From Actinomycetota bacterium (GTDB lineage: Bacteria > Actinomycetota > Acidimicrobiia > Acidimicrobiales > RAAP-2): 50,314 nucleotides of DNA. Made by a program: the position numbers and the translations under genes. Of the stretch, positions 26,701-35,143 are shown in pieces. Under the pieces are notes generated by a model. That model did not search any database. It saw nothing but the letters and a program-made list of their open reading frames with translations, and was not told the origin of the DNA. The stretch lies in the NCBI GenBank assembly GCA_021324045.1, contig JAJPJV010000051.1, positions 1-50,314 on the forward strand, written 5' to 3'. Within the stretch, counting starts at the first letter, position 1. The number at the start of each line of letters is the position of its first letter.

Positions 26701-27467
26701 ACCTCTACGTCGAAGGTCCTCTTCCACCGGGTGCATCCACGCCACCACGGCCTGCCAACGCCGTCGACGAACGGGGGGACACCTGGTTCGAACGGGGAGC
26801 GACGAATTCCAACGGCGACTTGACCTTCACGGTTCCCGCGGGCTACGCATGGTGCGTTCGTGAGGTCACCTCAGCACCGGACTACGTGCTCGACGAGGCC
26901 ATCCACTGCACAGCCGTCCTCGACGAGGGTGCCCCGTCGAGCCAAACCACTTTGGCAATCCCCGAAGTTCGAGCCACGGTTCGCATCGCCGCTTTCAAGT
27001 TCGACTCGCTTCAGCCACACACCGTCATTCCAGACGCGACCTACGAGTTGCTCGTGCAAGGTGTGGCTCCGCCTGGAAGCAAGACGCGAGCGGCACCCCC
27101 CGGCGCCAGCGTCCCGACCGGCGACGCGTTCTGGGCAGTAGGAACGACCAATGCCCAGGGGGTGCTGACATTTGCGGTCCCCGCGGGATACGCGTGGTGC
27201 TTCCACGAGCTGAGAGCTCCCTCGGACTACCGTTTGGATCCTGCATTTCACTGTACGGCCGTCATCACGACCGACTCCAGTACCGATGCCGCGACGATTG
27301 CCATCCCCGAGGTGCCCACGACGACGAGCCTGGCCTTCACCGGCGGTCCGGGAACGTGGATGATGACGAGCGGAGCTGTGGCGATCGTGTTGGGATCGAC
27401 GATCATGGTGGCCGGTCGACGAAGGCGGGCCCGCGAGCCTCGCGCCGCGGCTCGGGACCGTCTGTGA
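23739..27467 (+). CDS. Large SpaA/Cna-B repeat surface protein with LAFTG sortase signal
   Basis: This 1242-residue protein is exported and probably covalently attached to the wall. A signal segment (hydrophobic GLAACLVLGSLGSTVSVLWP near residues 31-50) is followed by a Cys-containing N-terminal domain, then eight Cna-B/SpaA-type beta repeats beginning near nt 24735, 25020, 25323, 25602, 25911, 26281, 26629 and 26971. Each opens with an xIxKxD-type strand and most carry AGAxFDVR/AGATYDLY and E-box-like TEPPPGYE or TAPPGYS motifs. The end has LAFTG (27330-27344), a hydrophobic segment and an Arg-rich tail, the LAxTG form recognised by class E sortases. Repeats 5-8 lack the PPGY end and form a second type. 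No sortase gene lies nearby. ATG 23739 and GTG 23748 are both plausible starts. Confidence 0.9.
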   Translation: MAGVRPGTTATMPITSKRLPTTLGPRRRQWLGLAACLVLGSLGSTVSVLWPQAAPATADGAAPCTVGPPPFPFAGFCATYSGANTWYGSYGPGFPTPQGWAFCANPPASGGFYPAPDYDYAPSSPPAGADDAYDNALGFAFGEAQAEGWWGGSVGRFTADQAAVAGKLLYDAVVWGDPIPPMDPGVLAAYDSIDGWFNQASGATGVPTMTTGLVGGGASFSQSASWSVQVVFPGTGHGLAGLPLALSIADGSFNAPGGPSEIGVSTDANGQVTVPIYANGSSVTVTALAGVGQIGLDFYRPTADELSAQQLVAFPAPITLQSHQVLSTEEETGTIKVVKSGDDQSYYPVQGAVFEVLDQSSGNVEATLTTRADGLTPAAVVASGTYTVREVTAPPGYSLAPDQTATVDAGSTTTVSFTGPDEDRIHPASLSIVKADSQSGVPLAGAVFDVRYDKSDVGAFSQDVGTCTTGTSGTCDPPGNDGSGLLPGNYQVTELAPPPGYALNPATATQTISLAPGEDGRLDFSDLRLGSVQIAKRGDDTAYATIAGAVFTLSGPTPSTTLVGRLLVGDDGTSNVVSDLVPGSYVLTETEPPPGYEPVAPQVVSVPGGNTTVIDVFDRVQPARLTITKVDLQTHAPIAGAVFDVRYAPTPSSSFDADLGRCTTDQDGTCTPAGNDGPGALLPGDYQITETAAPPGYALTTANATQVVDLSPGESASVTFRDPLLVAATFQKVATGNVDPAQVILAGATIDVTPDTTNAPGPPLIPELRPANTDPSSPQVGVPTAVATTCTTGRSGSCTTSPVLVSGERYCWTEPTAPPGLLPGASGCFVATNDQASRPISVTDPGDFVGVSVRKVDRAQPGVGLEGATFDLYRLDGGTGPDHPSPPAGTAQEPNATWVGRAVTGPTGTATFPLQFPGYAYCALEVQPPLNYQRRSGMYCSTVLRGTVNAPAPVANITVADDRATVDVSIHKFDALAPDVGVAGATYDLYVEGPLPPGASTPPRPANAVDERGDTWFERGATNSNGDLTFTVPAGYAWCVREVTSAPDYVLDEAIHCTAVLDEGAPSSQTTLAIPEVRATVRIAAFKFDSLQPHTVIPDATYELLVQGVAPPGSKTRAAPPGASVPTGDAFWAVGTTNAQGVLTFAVPAGYAWCFHELRAPSDYRLDPAFHCTAVITTDSSTDAATIAIPEVPTTTSLAFTGGPGTWMMTSGAVAIVLGSTIMVAGRRRRAREPRAAARDRL

Positions 27468-27569
27468 ACACGGTCGGAAAGGCGGTGCCCAGATCGGCCC
27501 CTCGGTCCGCCGCCTGGACCTGGATGTCCCGCTGGGCCGCGATGGGCATCTCTCGTAGAATCGCGCCCT

Positions 27570-27752
27570 GTGTCGGGAACCTATGCCGAGCCGGGCAGCC
27601 AGAGCTTTCGCTCAGAGCGTGGCGAGTACATCGGGACGTGCCGCAACTGCGGACAGGACATCGTCTTGCACTCCGAGTCCGGACGTTCCGAATGGCGGCA
27701 TCTACGATCCGGTGAAAACCGGTGTGTCGTGGTGGAACGGTCGGTCGCTTAG
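27570..27752 (+). CDS. Possible small zinc-finger protein
   Basis: This 60-residue frame has CRNCGQDI and a later Cys near ENRC, with several charged residues between. TAGAAT at 27556-27561, nine bases before the GTG, would make a leaderless transcript. The pattern fits a small actinobacterial zinc protein, but the frame is short and the call is uncertain. Confidence 0.45.
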   Translation: MSGTYAEPGSQSFRSERGEYIGTCRNCGQDIVLHSESGRSEWRHLRSGENRCVVVERSVA

Positions 27753-27786
27753 GCCCTGCGATCCGGTGGTCCGACACCTGGAACGG

Positions 27787-29511
27787 TCAGGGTCGCGACA
27801 CCAGCGAGCGTGATTGGGACGCCGCGACCTTCTCCAGCACCTGGTTCCCGATGACAAGGGCATCCATCTCAGTCGCGTCGAAGTCGGCGAGCGCTTCCTC
27901 CGGACGGTTCACCATTGGTTCGCCTCGCACGTTGAAACTGGTATTGAGCACGACCGGGACGCCCGTCAGCCGCTCGAAGGACTCGATCAGCCGGTAGAAC
28001 AGCGGATTGAACGTCCGCGTGACACTCTGGAGCCTCCCGGTCCCGTCCACGTGCGTCACGGCCGGGATCTCTCGCCGTCGTTCCGGCCGAACCCTTTCCA
28101 CGAGCAGCATGAACGGGTTGGGTCGATAGTCGACGAAGTACTCGCTTCCGCGCTCGTCGAGGATGCTCGGGGCAAACGGGCGAAACCATTCGCGATGCTT
28201 GACCCGCTCGTTGACGACGTCACGCATCTCGGCGCGGCGCGGATCGGCGAGAATCGACCGGGCGCCGAGCGCACGAGGGCCGACCTCGGCACGGCCTTGG
28301 TACCAGCCCACCACCTTCCCCTCGGCGAGGAGGCGAGCGGCATCGGCAGCCGGGTCCTGCGTCTGGCGTGCGGTGACGTTACGAAGGCCCCTGGACCTGG
28401 CAGCCTCGACCGCAGAAGCCAGCCGTGCGTCGGAGCTCCCCGGTCCGAGGAACGGGTGGCTCATCACCCAGCGTCGAGGCATCCCCAGGACCTGGTGCTG
28501 GATCCACAGCACCGCGCCCAGCGCATTTCCAGCGTCCGACGATGCTGGCTGCACAAAGATCTCGTCGAACCCGGCCTCCCTCAGGAGTCGGTCGTTCATC
28601 ACCGAGTTCAATGCCACACCCCCGGAGAGGCAGAGCCGGCGGGCCCCGCTTTGGCCCTGCAACCAACGAGCGAGGTGGAGCCCTGCCTCCTCGGTCAAGG
28701 ACTGGACGGCATAGGCGAGGTCCTTGTCCCGATCCGTGATCTCCGATTCGGGTGCGCGCGGTGGCCCATAGCGATGCAAGAAGCGCCGAGACACGGGCCG
28801 TCCCTCGCGCTGGTAGCGAAACCAGCGGAAGTCCACATCGACGCGCCCGTTCTCACCGAGGTGAAGGAGGCTCCGAAAATCCTTCACGTAGCGCTCGGTG
28901 CCGTACGGGGCCAAGCCCATGACCTTGCCCTCGTCGCCGTTGACCGCGAATCCCAGGTACCAGGTCAGGGCGCTGTAGACCTCGCCAATGGAGTCGGGGT
29001 TCGAGATCTGGGCAATGGTTCGCAAGCGGTTCCCTGTGCCGACCCGCAGCGTCGTGCACAGGTAATCCCCGCCACGGTCGATCGACAGCACTGCTGCCGT
29101 ATCGAACGGGCTGGCGAAGAATGCCGATGCCGCATGCGCATCGTGATGACCGACGTGCGCCACGTGCCCGCGAAATCCCCAGCGTCGGCGGAAGGCGATC
29201 TCTCGGGCCACAAGACGCGCGTCGGTGTAGACCTGCGCCGCGAACCGCTTGGGCGCGACCCTGCGAACTGCATCGGCCACGCCTCTTGCGAGATCGAGCC
29301 AGGGACGCTGCGCGAACGCCACGATGTCGATCTCTGCTATGGAGAGCCCTGCATGGTCGAGGCAGAAGCCGATGGCTTCGTCGGGGAAGGCCCGGCTGTG
29401 GCAGGTTCGATCGAATCGCTCCTGCTCAGCCATAGCCACGACCATCCCGTCCACGGAAAGGCAGGCCGCGGTGTCATGGCTGAAGCAATTGACCCCGAGA
29501 ATGACCGTCAC
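27787..29511 (-). CDS. Carbamoyltransferase, NodU/CmcH family
   Basis: This 574-residue enzyme has the family beginning ILGVNCFSHDTAACLS at residues 4-19 and the metal-binding HHDAHAASAFF (H122, H123, D124, H126). The C-terminal Kae1-like half has SGGVALNSVMND, VGWYQGRAEVGPRALGARS and the ending GEPMVNRPEEALADF. Members transfer carbamoyl from carbamoyl phosphate to a hydroxyl of a sugar or antibiotic. The GTG start has GGGGAG upstream. No secondary-metabolite genes surround it, so a cell-surface sugar acceptor is as likely as an antibiotic. Confidence 0.9.
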   Translation of the reverse strand: MTVILGVNCFSHDTAACLSVDGMVVAMAEQERFDRTCHSRAFPDEAIGFCLDHAGLSIAEIDIVAFAQRPWLDLARGVADAVRRVAPKRFAAQVYTDARLVAREIAFRRRWGFRGHVAHVGHHDAHAASAFFASPFDTAAVLSIDRGGDYLCTTLRVGTGNRLRTIAQISNPDSIGEVYSALTWYLGFAVNGDEGKVMGLAPYGTERYVKDFRSLLHLGENGRVDVDFRWFRYQREGRPVSRRFLHRYGPPRAPESEITDRDKDLAYAVQSLTEEAGLHLARWLQGQSGARRLCLSGGVALNSVMNDRLLREAGFDEIFVQPASSDAGNALGAVLWIQHQVLGMPRRWVMSHPFLGPGSSDARLASAVEAARSRGLRNVTARQTQDPAADAARLLAEGKVVGWYQGRAEVGPRALGARSILADPRRAEMRDVVNERVKHREWFRPFAPSILDERGSEYFVDYRPNPFMLLVERVRPERRREIPAVTHVDGTGRLQSVTRTFNPLFYRLIESFERLTGVPVVLNTSFNVRGEPMVNRPEEALADFDATEMDALVIGNQVLEKVAASQSRSLVSRP

Positions 29512-29646
29512 TGCTCTCCCCGCCTGAGCATTCGACCTCGCTGACCCCGAGCACCCTTGACGGCCGTGCCGGGCATCTCGTCGATCCAACAGGTCGTGGG
29601 TACCCGGCGAAGGTCCCCGACAAACCCGGCCCCGAGGCCCCAGGTC

Positions 29647-30030
29647 CTAGCTGCGCAAGCTCTCCATGAACCCGTCGATGTCAGGTCCGCCCCTGTCGAC
29701 GCGCTCGGAGTAGTAGCGACCCAGTCGGATGGTGTCAGTCCGTTGATCGATCTCGAAGATGACGACGGCCATCATCTCGATCCCTGCCGCCTCGAAGCCG
29801 CTTTCCATCCATACCTCGGCTCCGTTCTCGACCATGCGGTGCACGGTGATCCGCCCGTCGGGGTACTGCTCCCTGAGGGAGCTCATGTTCTTGACCTCCT
29901 GGTCGCGCCCTTTGAAGCCGCGGCGCGGATGCTGGGGAACGACCATTTCGAAGTCGGGGTGAAAGGCGGCTTCGAGGCCGCTGATGTCACCCCGATTGAA
30001 CGCATCGACAAACCTGAGGACGGGGTTCAC
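29647..30030 (-). CDS. SnoaL-like / NTF2-fold protein
   Basis: This 127-residue protein begins VNPVLRFVDAFNRGDISGLE and continues with AFHPDFEMVVP and MVENGAEVWME, the standard layout of SnoaL-like proteins. The fold forms a small hydrophobic cup used in many unrelated reactions, so no reaction can be assigned. GTG is preceded by AAGGA seven bases upstream, better than the longer ATG reading. It follows the carbamoyltransferase on the same strand with a gap of 135 bases. Confidence 0.8.
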   Translation of the reverse strand: MNPVLRFVDAFNRGDISGLEAAFHPDFEMVVPQHPRRGFKGRDQEVKNMSSLREQYPDGRITVHRMVENGAEVWMESGFEAAGIEMMAVVIFEIDQRTDTIRLGRYYSERVDRGGPDIDGFMESLRS

Positions 30031-30261
30031 CGTCAGTCCTTTCTGAGCAACCTCTGCGTTCCCAAAGTATGCGTGCTCCGATGCCATCGCACAACGAGAA
30101 CAACCCATCACGGCGACTCATCGAGGGGAGATTCGGACACGGTCGGTGACAGCGGCGTGACAGTCGCTGACGACGGTGGCAGGCTACCGCGCAAGGGGGG
30201 CAGGGGTTCTGGAGGCTCTCCAGGGCGATCACAGAGGGCAGGGAACGAAAGTGCAGACGCG

Positions 30262-32274
30262 ATGAACCGCGACGCAGGCCTCATGGATCCACTCTTCAGC
30301 GAGCCGTTCGTGGACATCGACGAATGGCGTGACGTGCCGGTGAGGCACCACTACCTGCACGGGGGGTTCAGCGGCACCGACTGTCGGTTCTCGATCTATC
30401 TCCCCGAGACACGACATTACGAAGGACGCTTCTTCCACCCAGTCAGCCCCATCCCAGGATCAGAACATGGAGCGACCGAGGGCGCGTTCGTCGGTTATAT
30501 CGAGTTCGCAATTTCCAGCGGTGGGTACTTGGTCGAGTCGAACCTGGGGCGATTTCGTCGAGCGCTGCGTGGTGAGGACTCCACGATCGCCGGCTATCGA
30601 GCAAGTGCCGCGGTCGCAACCTACTCACGCCTGTTGGCTTCGGAGCACTATGGAGCGCATCGCCCCTACGGCTACATCTTTGGAGGGAGTGGTGGCGCGT
30701 ACCGGGCAATCGCATGCTTCGAGAACATGCCCGGCGTGTGGGACGGTGCGGTGCCGTTCATCCACGGAACCATGATGAGCGTACCGAACATGTTCTCGGT
30801 CCAAGCCCACGCGTTCCGTGTGCTACACGACAAGATCCCACAGATCGTCGATGCGGTTGAACCTGGCGGCAGCGGTGACATGTTCGCCGGACTCAACGAG
30901 GAGGAACGTGAGGCCCTCGCAGAAGCGACCCGCATGGGCTTCCCGCCACAGGCCTGGTTCGATGCCGAACGCATTCGCCTCCAGTACACGACGGTGTGGG
31001 CTGGGCTCTTCGACCACTTCGTGGCTTGGGACCCAGGGTACTTCGACGACTTCTGGAACCTTCCCGGTTACCTTGGCGAGCATCCGACCGCATCCCTCAT
31101 CGGTGCGAGGCTGAAGCAGGAGACGAGAATCGTCGAGACAGTGCCGGCTGGGAATGCGGTGGAGCTCGGGCTTCCCGTTCCAATGGCCCTGCGCGGTCTG
31201 CACATCGACGACGTTCCGGTCGCCTACCGGCTCGACGACCTGCCCGATACCGACCTCACTGGCGCGCTGCTGCGATTCACGACGGGCAAGGCGGCGGGCC
31301 ATCACGTGTGGGTCTCAGGCCGGCGCGGTGAGTACCTCGCGACCGGGATCGGCCAAGAGGAGTTCGAGCATTTGCGCGGAGTCGCCATCGGCGATGCCGT
31401 GGTGCTCGACAACACGGCCTATCTCGCTTTCCAGACCTACCACCGCCATCAAGTCCCCGGCGACGAGTACCCCGAGTGGGACCAGTTCCGAGTCTGCGGA
31501 CGGCCCATCTATCCGCAACGACCAGAGTTACTCGGCCCGCGCTTCGTTCGCAACAACGGTGCCGGGACGCTGAGCGGTCGGTTCGCGGGAAAGATGAACG
31601 TCGTCCAGAGCCTCTTCGACGAGATCGCATATCCTCAGCAAGCCGACTGGTACCGCCGCCGGGTGCAATCGGTGCTCGGCGACCGCATCGACGACCAGTA
31701 CCGGCTCTGGTTCACCGAGCACGCCATGCATCAGGATCCCGCCGCGCTGCCGAGGATCCCCGTCCATCCCCATCGGGATACCAGGGTGATCAGTTATCGA
31801 GGGATCCTCGAACAAGCACTCAGGGATGTGTCTGCCTGGGTCGAACGAGGGCTCCCGCCTCCCGAGAGCACCGCCTACATCGTCGACGACGGGCAGGTCC
31901 GCGTTCGTGCGCGGGCTACGGATCGCCGCGGGATTCAGCCCGTCGTCGACCTCAAAGCCAACAACGGATCGCGCGCCGAGGTCGACGTCGGTGAGACGGT
32001 CGAGTTTGCAGCCTTCGTCGAGGTACCGCCGGGAGCCGGAGTCATCATCGCAGCTGAATGGGACTTCGAAGGACATGGCGACTTCCCCGTCGTCGAGCCG
32101 TTCACCAACGAGGATGTCGCCTACAACTCCATGCAGATCCGCCGCCAGTACCGCTTCAGCGCACCGGGTACCTACTTCCCCGCGCTACGCGTCACGGCTC
32201 ATCGCCTCGGGCAGGCTGACAATTCCCACTGCCGAGTCATGAACCTTGGTCGGGTCCGCGTTGTCGTCCGATAG
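30262..32274 (+). CDS. Alpha/beta hydrolase, tannase-like, with C-terminal PKD-like domain
   Basis: This 670-residue protein has a nucleophile elbow YIFGGSGGAYRA (Ser143) followed by CFENMPGVWDG, similar to tannase/feruloyl-esterase hydrolases. The central region (about 220-540) is not a standard lid and I do not recognise it. The final 90 residues (VEFAAFVEVPPGAGVIIAAE and the following sheet-like pattern) look like a PKD domain. There is no clear signal peptide at the chosen ATG. The likely chemistry is ester hydrolysis of a polar or aromatic compound, but the catalytic Asp/His positions are not certain. Confidence 0.72.
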   Translation: MNRDAGLMDPLFSEPFVDIDEWRDVPVRHHYLHGGFSGTDCRFSIYLPETRHYEGRFFHPVSPIPGSEHGATEGAFVGYIEFAISSGGYLVESNLGRFRRALRGEDSTIAGYRASAAVATYSRLLASEHYGAHRPYGYIFGGSGGAYRAIACFENMPGVWDGAVPFIHGTMMSVPNMFSVQAHAFRVLHDKIPQIVDAVEPGGSGDMFAGLNEEEREALAEATRMGFPPQAWFDAERIRLQYTTVWAGLFDHFVAWDPGYFDDFWNLPGYLGEHPTASLIGARLKQETRIVETVPAGNAVELGLPVPMALRGLHIDDVPVAYRLDDLPDTDLTGALLRFTTGKAAGHHVWVSGRRGEYLATGIGQEEFEHLRGVAIGDAVVLDNTAYLAFQTYHRHQVPGDEYPEWDQFRVCGRPIYPQRPELLGPRFVRNNGAGTLSGRFAGKMNVVQSLFDEIAYPQQADWYRRRVQSVLGDRIDDQYRLWFTEHAMHQDPAALPRIPVHPHRDTRVISYRGILEQALRDVSAWVERGLPPPESTAYIVDDGQVRVRARATDRRGIQPVVDLKANNGSRAEVDVGETVEFAAFVEVPPGAGVIIAAEWDFEGHGDFPVVEPFTNEDVAYNSMQIRRQYRFSAPGTYFPALRVTAHRLGQADNSHCRVMNLGRVRVVVR

Positions 32275-32397
32275 CTTGTCGCGCCAGACCACTGCTCACT
32301 CGAGCAGCATCGAATCGCCATCGAATAACGATATCTCTGTTGACAGAGCGTACCGAGGCCATGCTTACCCGATCCTCTGGGCGACGCCGATCCCGCG

Positions 32398-32987
32398 CTA
32401 GCGATCGCGCGAGGCCATCCTGCGAGAAGCCCCAGCCGTACACACAACCGGCGGCGCATCCACCGTCCGACCGTTCGGCTCGGTGGCCTGGGGATCGGTG
32501 ACGAGCCAGGCCGCGACGGCACCAGGAACGTCGGGAGGGATGCCAGCAGCAGCGTCAGACCCGAAGTCCCCATGTCCCGAAGTCCCCATGTCCATCGCCA
32601 TCCGCTCAGTGGTGACGAACCCCGGCTCGAGGTTGTGGGCACGGATCCCTTGATCGCCGAGTCCAATCCCAAGAACCCGGCGATCCGGTATGCCGTGGCC
32701 TTGCTCAACCCGTAGCCAAGTCCCCATCCACCCTTGCCCGCTGGCGCCGATGGCTCATGGAGCCCAGCGCCGGAGGACACAGTGGTGATCGTCCCGCCAC
32801 CGTGCTGGCGCCATGACGTTCGCTTCCAGGTGCTTGTCCAGCAGCATCGAACCCCACCGCTCAAGCAGTGCTCCCCTTCGGTAACGGTTCGCGCGCTGAT
32901 CGCGACGTCGAAGCCAGCGCGGGCGAAATGGAGGGCAATGGCCTTTCCGATCCCGCGACCCCCTCCGGTGACGAAAGCTGCCGGCAT
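32398..32987 (-). pseudogene. Broken short-chain dehydrogenase (frameshifts and internal deletion)
   Basis: The start is intact, with MPAAFVTGGGRGIGKAIALH. After about 38 residues the usual middle part, including the NNAG motif, is missing and the frame is lost. The catalytic-like YGLSKATAYRIAGFLG then reappears, after which the correct frame shifts near 32665 and continues as AHNLEPGFVTTERMAM and PPDVPGAVAAWLVTDPQA. No single reading gives a functional enzyme. A 16-bp tandem duplication (32560-32591) lies inside it. Confidence 0.8.
32560..32591. repeat. Two tandem 16-bp units
   Basis: The unit CCCGAAGTCCCCATGT occurs twice in direct tandem, without mismatch. It is inside the broken SDR gene. 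A 16-base duplication shifts a reading frame by one, so it is either a cause or a partial repair of the frame loss. Confidence 0.9.
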
Positions 32988-33033
32988 CAGGGCTCCTTTT
33001 TTGCGCTGCCCGGATGAGCCAAACGCACTCCGT

Positions 33034-34044
33034 TCAGCTCCGTAACGCGCGGACCGATGGCATGACCTCTCCGGCGAAGCGCTCGCGTTCGGGCACAGGG
33101 AGGGCGGTCATGAAGAAGTCGACACCGAGCTCGACGAGCTGACCGAGGCGGTCCGTGACGTAGGACGGAGGTCCGCCGATGCCCATCCAGTCCCCGAATT
33201 CCTCGTCGCATACCGCCGAGTTGGGATTTTCCGCCGGTGCTCCGGGGCGGTGGAACGAATAGTCGTAGCTGTGGCGCAGGACCGATGTCACCTTGCGAAG
33301 AATCTCGGGCTGGTGGGAGAGGTCCCCGCCGCTCTGCATGTGCGCCAGCGCCGACACCCTCGTCCGGATCGTCGCCCGCCCGCTCGCTCGATCCTCGGTG
33401 ATGGCCAGGGCTGCCAGCAACCCGACACGCACGTCGTCTCGATGACGCCCACTCGCCGCAAGACCCTCGTCGATGATGTCCAGCGCCCAGGCAACGTGAT
33501 CGTTGTTCATCCCGATGCCGAGACAGATCCGGTCCGCCACCCTCGCCGCCAAGGCGATCGCACGTGGCCCGCTACAGGCCATCTGGATTGGGATGTGTTC
33601 CCACGACAGATCGTCCGCCCACTCCAGTCGGCTGGACAGGCCACCGGGGTACTCCACCACACCGTTGTCGAGGTAGGTTCGCAGGTAGCCGAGGTCGCGT
33701 GCCATTTCCTCGATCCGTTGCCGTCTGCGGCCCGCAGCTGCCACTGCAGAGTCGCCGCTGGCGACGCCGCAAATGGCTCGCCCCCCGCTCAGGATCTGCA
33801 CGGGGACGATGCCCGCGGCTACCACCCCAGGGTGGCGAGTGACGAAATTGACCGGGCCAGCGGCAAGCTTGATCCTCTTCGTTGCCCTGGCCGCGTCACG
33901 CATCTCGCCGAAACAGTCGGTGGCCCTTGAGTGATTCTCGCTGAAACCCTGGATATCGAAGCCCAGCTCCTCAGCGAACCTGGCCCTCGCGGCTCCGTCG
34001 AACGCGGGGTAGAAGCCTGTGGTTCCGAATTCGACGTTCCTCAC
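33034..34044 (-). CDS. LLM-class (F420-type) flavin-dependent oxidoreductase
   Basis: This 336-residue protein shows the luciferase-like fold: [47 protein letters not shown], and [15 protein letters not shown]. This is the group including F420-dependent dehydrogenases and alkanal monooxygenase-like enzymes; the F420 preference is inferred from the actinobacterial context. The GTG start is preceded by GGAAGGGGGG. It is divergent from the cold-shock gene. Confidence 0.85.
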   Translation of the reverse strand: MRNVEFGTTGFYPAFDGAARARFAEELGFDIQGFSENHSRATDCFGEMRDAARATKRIKLAAGPVNFVTRHPGVVAAGIVPVQILSGGRAICGVASGDSAVAAAGRRRQRIEEMARDLGYLRTYLDNGVVEYPGGLSSRLEWADDLSWEHIPIQMACSGPRAIALAARVADRICLGIGMNNDHVAWALDIIDEGLAASGRHRDDVRVGLLAALAITEDRASGRATIRTRVSALAHMQSGGDLSHQPEILRKVTSVLRHSYDYSFHRPGAPAENPNSAVCDEEFGDWMGIGGPPSYVTDRLGQLVELGVDFFMTALPVPERERFAGEVMPSVRALRS

Positions 34045-34119
34045 GCCCCCCTTCCATTGACCACCCAAGGCTATTTCCACACCTTGGATGCAGCCACTCG
34101 CCAACGACACATACCGCTT

Positions 34120-34148
34120 CTGACAGTGCTAGCGTGGCCCGGTACTCT
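34120..34148 (+). promoter_or_regulatory. Predicted promoter of the cold-shock gene
   Basis: A -35 CTGACA (34120-34125) is followed after 17 bases by -10 TACTCT (34143-34148). Transcription would start near 34155, giving a leader of about 75 bases before the GTG, as is common for cold-shock mRNAs. Confidence 0.5.
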
Positions 34149-34230
34149 CCCGTTACACGCCGGGGCAGTTCCTGCTAGGCCGACATGGACTCTGGCTGTT
34201 GGTTTGCGTGAGTTCGAAAGTGAGGCATCT

Positions 34231-34437
34231 GTGGGAACGGGTGTGGTGAAGTGGTTCAACAGCGACAAGGGGTATGGGTTCATCGCGCCCGACGACGGGA
34301 CGACGGATCTGTTTGTGCACTTCTCTGACGTCGAGGCGACCGGTTACCGATCGCTCGAAGAGGGTCAGCGAGTCGACTTCGAGGTCAAGCAGGGCAAGAA
34401 AGGTCCCCAGGCAGCTCAGGTACGCGTCGCCAAGTAG
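34231..34437 (+). CDS. Cold-shock protein, CspA family
   Basis: This 68-residue single-domain OB-fold protein binds single-stranded RNA and DNA as a chaperone. RNP1 is KGYGFI at 13-18 and RNP2 is LFVHF at 27-31, with [14 protein letters not shown] the family signature. The GTG start is preceded by GAGG at six bases. The frame is open further upstream, but the sequence before the GTG lacks family similarity. Confidence 0.95.
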   Translation: MGTGVVKWFNSDKGYGFIAPDDGTTDLFVHFSDVEATGYRSLEEGQRVDFEVKQGKKGPQAAQVRVAK

Positions 34438-34569
34438 GCAGCGTCGTCGCCACTACCGATCCAGGCCCGAGGACGACCACGCTTTCACGGCCTCGTCGTT
34501 GGGCACCCACGAGATGCAGGGTCGTGCGCGGACGACATTCCACCGATCGATCGCGTACCCTGTTGGGTC

Positions 34570-34773
34570 GTGGGCCGCTTTCGCCTGCACTTCGCCGACG
34601 ATGACTCCACGCTGTTCATCGAAGCCGACGACTTCGATGACGACGGCGAACAGATCTCGCTCTACGTCTACGTCCCGTTCGGAGGTGATCCCCTCGCGGA
34701 GGGCACGCGTAAAGAGGTCATCGCGGCGTTCGATCGAGAATCGCTGACCGGCCCCCCTCAGCTCGTCAGCTGA
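34570..34773 (+). CDS. Small acidic protein, unknown function
   Basis: This 67-residue frame is acidic (FADDDSTLFIEADDFDDDGE) and then regular (ISLYVYVPFGGDPLAEG), with an alternating beta-like pattern. TACCCT at 34555-34560 nine bases before the GTG could be a -10 box for leaderless translation. I do not recognise the family; coding is likely but not certain. Confidence 0.45.
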   Translation: MGRFRLHFADDDSTLFIEADDFDDDGEQISLYVYVPFGGDPLAEGTRKEVIAAFDRESLTGPPQLVS

Positions 34774-34897
34774 CGATTGGCGGACCCGCCACCTCGTTCA
34801 ACGGTGCTCCCTGCGCTGGGTGGCAGTGGCTGAGCTCCAGTGCGGACCCGGCCTGTGGCCCTCGGCATCGTTCCCGAACACGTCCTCCACGGGTCAG

Positions 34898-34930
34898 GGT
34901 GGGGCCGGCAGGGATCGAACCTGCGACCAA
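34898..34930 (-). other. 3'-terminal tRNA fragment (possible attachment site)
   Basis: Read leftward, a T-arm (GCAGG, loop TTCGATC, CCTGC) is followed by CGGCCCC, the last part of an acceptor stem. The matching 5' half (GGGGCCG, D-arm, anticodon arm) is not found in the next 100 bases. An isolated 3' tRNA end is the standard mark left by tyrosine integrases. No integrase gene lies in the window. Confidence 0.65.
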
Positions 34931-35068
34931 GGGATGAGTCCTGACGAGGACAGCCGGGACCTGGGTAAAGGGCCGTCAGTGGGTGCAACGGGGGACTCAT
35001 AGCGCCGAACGGGGGCACCGCCGTGCGCTGGCGTCCGGTGCCGTGCGGTGGTGTCCGACGCCAGGATC

Positions 35069-35143
35069 GGTTGTGCCACAGGTGGAAGAACGCGCGTTGG
35101 GTGCACTTCGCCCCGGGATGATGGGTACCGCCCGACGGGCGCG
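35069..35143 (+). repeat. 75-bp imperfect direct repeat, left copy
   Basis: It is about 80% similar by eye, allowing a few small gaps, to the sequence at 45776-45850. The conserved parts include GGTACCGCC..CGACGGGCGCG, matching GTACCGCCCCGACGGGCGCG in the other copy. The two copies flank the nuclease and methylase genes. The similarity continues weakly beyond the right end. Confidence 0.6.

Noticed and set aside
34930-34965. GATGAGTCCTGACGAGGAC resembling a hammerhead ribozyme core
   Set aside because: The GTCC/GGAC stem is present but the CUGAUGA start and GAAAC box are not, so the catalytic core is missing.
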